Shown here in pieces: positions 59,502-64,000 of a stretch of DNA of 64,000 bases. Each line of letters begins with the position of its first letter. Positions within the stretch are counted from its first letter, which is position 1. Origin of the DNA: Armillaria gallica (taxonomy: Eukaryota > Basidiomycota > Agaricomycetes > Agaricales > Physalacriaceae); the NCBI GenBank assembly GCA_037576215.1, contig JBANDB010000009.1, forward strand, positions 682,001 through 746,000, read 5' to 3'. Under the pieces are notes generated by a model. The model was not told where the DNA came from. It made no database searches and worked only from the letters and a program-made list of their open reading frames with translations. The position numbers and the translations under genes are program-made.

Positions 59502-59991
59502 GAAGTACTGGAAAGATTTTTTAAACTTGCGAAACTAACATCTCTTGATATTGATTTTTACATGACATCGTGCTAGCACTGTGAAACATGGATAGGCTGA
59601 AATTAGTTGATGGCACGTCAGCTTTCGTTTCTTTCCCTTAACATTCTACGTTCGTAGGGATGATCACATATGGTCTTCACAATTGGACAGCCGGCTGAGG
59701 ACGGACATAGGTCAGAATCTAAGATTAGCGTGTGATACGATGAACCTTGTGTATGCCGCGCTTACGAACAATACTGGCTGTTTATCAGGAATAGTTCAAT
59801 ACTTCGCCACAGACTACGTCTCCAACGTTATAACATTCCTTCTGGTTCTACTCCTTGTTCACGATTATACTGCCCGGTCTGGCTAACATCTATTGCGAAC
59901 AGGTTTATGCCTACAGCTACATCTATATTGCTCTCGCGTGTAAGACGCGTTCCGGAGTAGTTAGATAGATATATCATCGTTATTGGGAAAA
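59502..59991. other. Intergenic stretch between F-box gene and DUF6534 copy c
   Basis: This is the downstream region of two convergent genes. No gene is recognised; a short plus-strand ORF at 59683-59886 has no domain. Confidence 0.4.
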
Positions 59992-62022
59992 TTATCGAGT
60001 GAATGTCATATTTCCGGCGCTGCCATTTGAACGACCACTTTCCATATCAGGAAGAGATACATTAACTTTCTGGAGAGAAAAAAGAGTAGTATATCTTTGA
60101 TGTACTCGCGATAAGTGCGCCACGTACCGTCCTTGCTGCATCACCTGCATCGCTTCTGGAAGTGCGAGAGATAGCCCTAGGTGTCTTCCCATTGACGGAA
60201 CGCCCTTTGGTTCTTGTCCTCCTTTGCACATTGCGTGCGTTGAGCCTACTCGGGGTTACATCATTATTCAAATGAGATGAGGAGGTAAACTTGCATCGCG
60301 AGCATAGAGTTTATGTAGACTGTCGGTGAATAGTTAGGGGTGGATAAGAAATCAGTCGAGGAGACTTCAACACTCACGCTTCGGTAGAATGAAATGGATT
60401 GCGATGGAAATCGAAGTCTTTGGCCAGGCCACGAACTGTATGAAAGATGAGGATCAAGAGGATCAAGGATTGGCGAGCCATTACCGAGGCAAGAGTAAGT
60501 AGCGAGCATACACTTGAGTGAACAGCCATGATTAACTCCCATCATATCAGACAGGTCAAAAGATACCTCGTCGCCAGACCGGATATGACAGCAAGCCGCA
60601 TCAATCCCACAATGATCTTCGTCGTACTGCAGACAATTCTTGCTATGAGCCCCGATCGTATTCGTGAAGTTTGTAGAGAAAGCAACCATACTTGGAGAAG
60701 CTCGTCATGGAAGTGCCCTTGTCCAAGTAATAGCACATTGTAGCAGCGATGAAGAAGTCCGCTCCCGCGAACGTAGAGAAGACTACATAAATGGATGTCT
60801 GCAATAGCGTTAGAGTGACCATATGTTCCTTACAGACCTACTGAAGCCTACACTGATGGTGTGGATGCCAAAGGGGCTTGATAGGGTGTATCTGGTCACA
60901 AGGTTAGCATGAGAACCGAAGATCATAAAGAGGCCTAGTCCATACATATCATAGATAGCGTCTAGTAGTATGATCTACATGTCAGCGCTGTATATATATA
61001 AAATTGATGCTCACAAATTCCGGTGCCTTCGAATTGGCATTCAGATCTTCATTCATTATGACAAAGGAGGTCTCACCAAGGGAAGCGGCGACAGCAAGAA
61101 ACTGCGGGTTGTTTCCAGGGACAGTTGCACGAGTATTGTGAAAAGGAGAAGAAGTGCACGTACGACGGACCATGGTATGACCTTATTGAATTTCCGACCA
61201 ACTATTAGAAAACCAATGGCAACAGTCAGGATTCATTTTCTCCACTACCGACAGAAACTCACGTTTCCATATTCTGACGGCGTATAGGCTGTACCAGAGC
61301 GATTAGGTGTTTCCGATCGTTGGAGAATCAATCGAAAGAGACCTACGCTTGGACTCCAACAATGGTTAACATCTAGTCAATAATTAGAGAAGGATATAAG
61401 ATCGTTCCGAAATTCACCTACACTGACTAGAATCTGCAACTACGGATGAAAGGAACTTGAGACGTCCACAAAATGGATGAAGCGGGGAAAGAGAGGCACC
61501 GGGAAACTCCTGCCAATGGTCTCAGTCAGACTAAAAACATTGACAGAGGCGAGGCGGGCGTACCAAACGATGTTGAGAAGGGCAGAATAATTTCCAAATG
61601 ATTCGACCATATAAAAGTACAAGGCGTGGGTGCTGAATACTACGCTCAGCGTATCGAGGATCCTGTGAATTGTAATGGGCGTTAGGGTATGGTTCGATAC
61701 ATTGACCGAGACTCGCAAACGCACCATAGTACTGTGACCTGGTTACATGTGATAGGTAAGAAACGACGAGGACGCGGCTATGCCTCTTCTTCACATACAG
61801 CATATCGAAAGATCCAGGGATCATTAGGATACTGTTTATAGTAGATGGCTGTCTGCAGAATCGTGATGCCATAGAAACTAGAACGCGTGATGAGTATTGG
61901 AAGGAAAATCTAGAGGGAACAAAAGCATACACTGCAGCCATGGTAGCCCCGAAGTAGATTGCACCGAGGGTCAATCCAAGCGGGAAATGATTAGCTATCA
62001 ATATCGGGGTGAGCAGAGGCAT
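59992..62022 (-). CDS. DUF6534-type seven-helix membrane protein, copy c
   Basis: Start ATG at 62022 (MPLLTPIL; an upstream in-frame ATG is at 62037). The exons are spliceable by GT-AG in the same order as copies a and b: LGAIYFGATMAAV, FYGITILQTAIYY with YPNDPWIFRYA, ILDTLSVVFSTHALYFY with ESFGNY, LQILVSV, MLTIVGVQ plus ALYAVRIWK, LGRKFNKVIPW, FLAVAASLG, then SIYVVFSTFAGADFFIAAT, IVGLMRLAVISGLATR, VYINSMLAM, LNARNVQRRTRTK and a last exon KVNVSLPDMES ending in TAA 59992. The splice sites that are damaged in copy a are canonical here, so this is the best-preserved copy. The segment around 60840-61080 remains hard to splice. Function unknown; a multi-pass membrane protein. Confidence 0.72.
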
Positions 62023-62039
62023 TTGGTACACCAACATTA

Positions 62040-62760
62040 AGGGAGTAGCATGTTATATATATCCAGCGTTTGGCGTGCAGCACATTTGGATCACCTCCGA
62101 AGAAGGTGAAGTTGTTTGGTGACGGTTACAGCAAATAGGGAGAACCCCCGTCACCAGGCAATTTGAAGGCGACAATCGAGATGTCACGGAGGCAGCAGCG
62201 GTGTCCAATCGTTAACCGCCCGGTGCCGCAGGATACTGTCATCTTGAAAATTAAAAGGAATGGAAACGCTCGGGATCGAGATCAGCTGAGATAGCGGGAG
62301 CAGCTATGGAGGTTCATTAAAGTTGATGGACCTTAAAGAGGACGGCTGATCCGCGAGTTGATGATGATCCATGTTGCCTTTCTGATGAGATTGCATGAGC
62401 ACAAAGGGACCAGTTACTCTACGCTTACGCTGCGTTGTTATGTAGTGCCATGGAGGATAAGCCTAGGCAATCATTAGTTGAGCTCCAAATACTTGGTAGA
62501 CGCAAAAGAAAATATTCAAGGTGCGTGATGTCGAACGCGTTTCCGTAGTAGGATTCAGCCAGAAGGTGGGTTCGGCTTTGTTCTGAGAGTATCTAATACT
62601 TGAGCTTGACTTGTTAAGATTGATCATCGGCGTTCCTTCCCAGGCCTGTATGGAAGATCTGAGCAAAAAACAGACCAGATACAAAAGAAGCATGTACATC
62701 TGTCCAATGTCTTATGATCCCAACAGCCATTTCTTACTGAAGGTCATATAATTGTTCACC
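62040..62760. repeat. Upstream part of duplicated unit c
   Basis: It shares with the upstream regions of copies a and b the words TTATATATATCCAG, GTGCAGCACATT, CTCCGAAGAAGG, CAGGGAGAA/CAGGGAAAG-like text, GGTGCGTGATGTCGAA and TGGAAGATCTG. The promoter was evidently copied with the gene. Confidence 0.5.
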
Positions 62761-64000
62761 CATGGGGATCCTTTGGCGCGCGCTTGAAAAGGTTATGTGA
62801 ATGGAATCGTTGACCACTACGACGTGGTGAATACAATGACCACTACAAAAACAAGCAATGACAAAATGAAAGAAAAATATCCACATCAGGAATCTCGCTC
62901 GGTTTCATCTCCATCAATTAAACAGGCGCCGGAGATACCATCTTAACCCTACAAAATGATGAGCCTTGATATTTCGCATGGCAAGGCATACTGACCGACC
63001 AATCTTTCTGATGATTAAAACGGCTAGGCGTCATCAACAAAGGAATTAAGACGAAAACCTAGGCGGTGCGAACACTTCCTCGTACTCGTTTAATCTACAT
63101 CCCCACGATGTCGAAGCTAATCATGCAAGGTTGTAGTCGCGCCTAAGGTGAAAGGCAGCAACGATGAAGAGAGGCATCATACTTTAGAAGGTACGTAAAT
63201 CCTTGTGACTTCAGCGGGACGCGAAAGGCGGTGCAAAGATGAAAGATGAGCTCCCGCCTCATCATTTCGTCGCTTGGAGAGGAAGACGTGGCCTGTAGGA
63301 TTACGGTATGGTACCGGGTCAGCTAGAGGTAGAAATTGTGGTATCTAACGTACGGGGGCTAGGAAAAAGCAAGGTGTCCGCTCGGGATGATCTCATTTAT
63401 AGCGCCTTGGATACGCCAACTGGATCGAATCGGAGCTCGAGCAATGGGTGAAAGCTGTCGCACGTACATGAGCTGTCACAGTTGAAATGAAGACTAATGA
63501 CATCCTGATAATAAGCATACATTTGCACATCGAAAGTTTCCTGTGATGGCGTGCGCTCTCCTTGCTTGTCTCTTTCTCTACAACAGAGACGACATTTTGC
63601 AGTCGTGAAGTTTGATTTCGGCGGAGGATAATTCTCCGTTGGAGTTATCTTTGATGCCGCCAGAAACGAGCGACTTGGTGGACGCAGACCGAGGTAATTT
63701 GGAGAAATGGGCGTATCTCACACCTGAGAGGAATAGAGCTGGCGCCTCCAAGTAAAATGAGCACCCGTACAAGGTGATCCGCGTAACGACGGCGCGGTTG
63801 CATCACAACAAAACCCGGTGTCGAGGATCCGAATAAGCAACACGGGCCACGGCCTTGGATTATAGATTCTTCGGTGTAGTACGTCTTAATTCTCGGTTCG
63901 TGGACACGTATAGTGCACACAAGAGCTTGAGCATATCGTAGATTTCAATTTCAATACGCAAAAATACAATATAAACTATCGCACAGTAAGCCAGAAATGT
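62761..64000. other. Right end of window, nothing recognised
   Basis: Short ORFs on both strands only; none shows a domain or conserved splice structure that I can identify. Confidence 0.4.

Overview
The window looks like nuclear DNA of a mushroom-forming basidiomycete (Agaricomycetes); the exact taxon cannot be read from it. The grounds are many short introns of about 50-60 bp with fungal splice sites, a nine-exon fungal AAA+ ATPase gene, three genes of the basidiomycete DUF6534-type seven-helix membrane family, an F-box protein with the usual mushroom layout, and a dense load of Tc1/mariner-type and Ty3-like elements. There are no bacterial operons, rRNA genes, tRNA genes or CRISPR arrays that I could recognise.

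Layout. 1-3.6 kb: a very long minus-strand reading region (over 1,100 codons, running off the left edge) broken by five stops, product unknown. 3.6-7.9 kb: repeats and non-coding DNA. 7.9-10.5 kb: intact AAA+ ATPase gene (713 codons after splicing). 10.8-17.7 kb: two tandem minus-strand copies of a DUF6534-type gene together with their upstream regions. 17.7-20 kb: weak ORFs only. 20-57 kb: a mobile-element and segmental-duplication block. 57.9-59.5 kb: intact F-box gene. 60-62 kb: a third DUF6534-type copy with the same upstream region, suggesting that a former tandem array has been split by the block between. 62-64 kb: nothing recognised.

The 20-57 kb block holds: four decayed copies (C1-C4) of an unrecognised small gene family (one membrane segment followed by a coiled coil); two direct segmental copies, A (about 23.8-27.1 kb) and B (about 38.2-43.4 kb); between them a 3,209-bp inverted repeat (27289-30497 and 34793-38001) whose arms looked identical wherever compared, around a 4.3-kb spacer; several MITE-like elements; a PHD-finger ORF; and a Tc1/mariner transposase gene split by a 9.6-kb Ty3-like LTR element with a perfect 5-bp target duplication. 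The LTR element has Gag, protease, reverse transcriptase and RNase H but no integrase that I can find. In its place is an unrecognised ORF of about 650 codons. All eleven internal stops of the element are TGA, and all five LTR-LTR differences fall at CpG positions, which fits methylation- or RIP-like C-to-T decay. Inside it lies a 1.1-kb tract with sixteen exact ACTAGT palindromes.

Functionally the cellular genes (AAA+ ATPase, membrane proteins, F-box protein) show no common pathway. The main biology visible here is genome dynamics: tandem duplication, nested insertion, large inverted duplication and CpG-directed decay.
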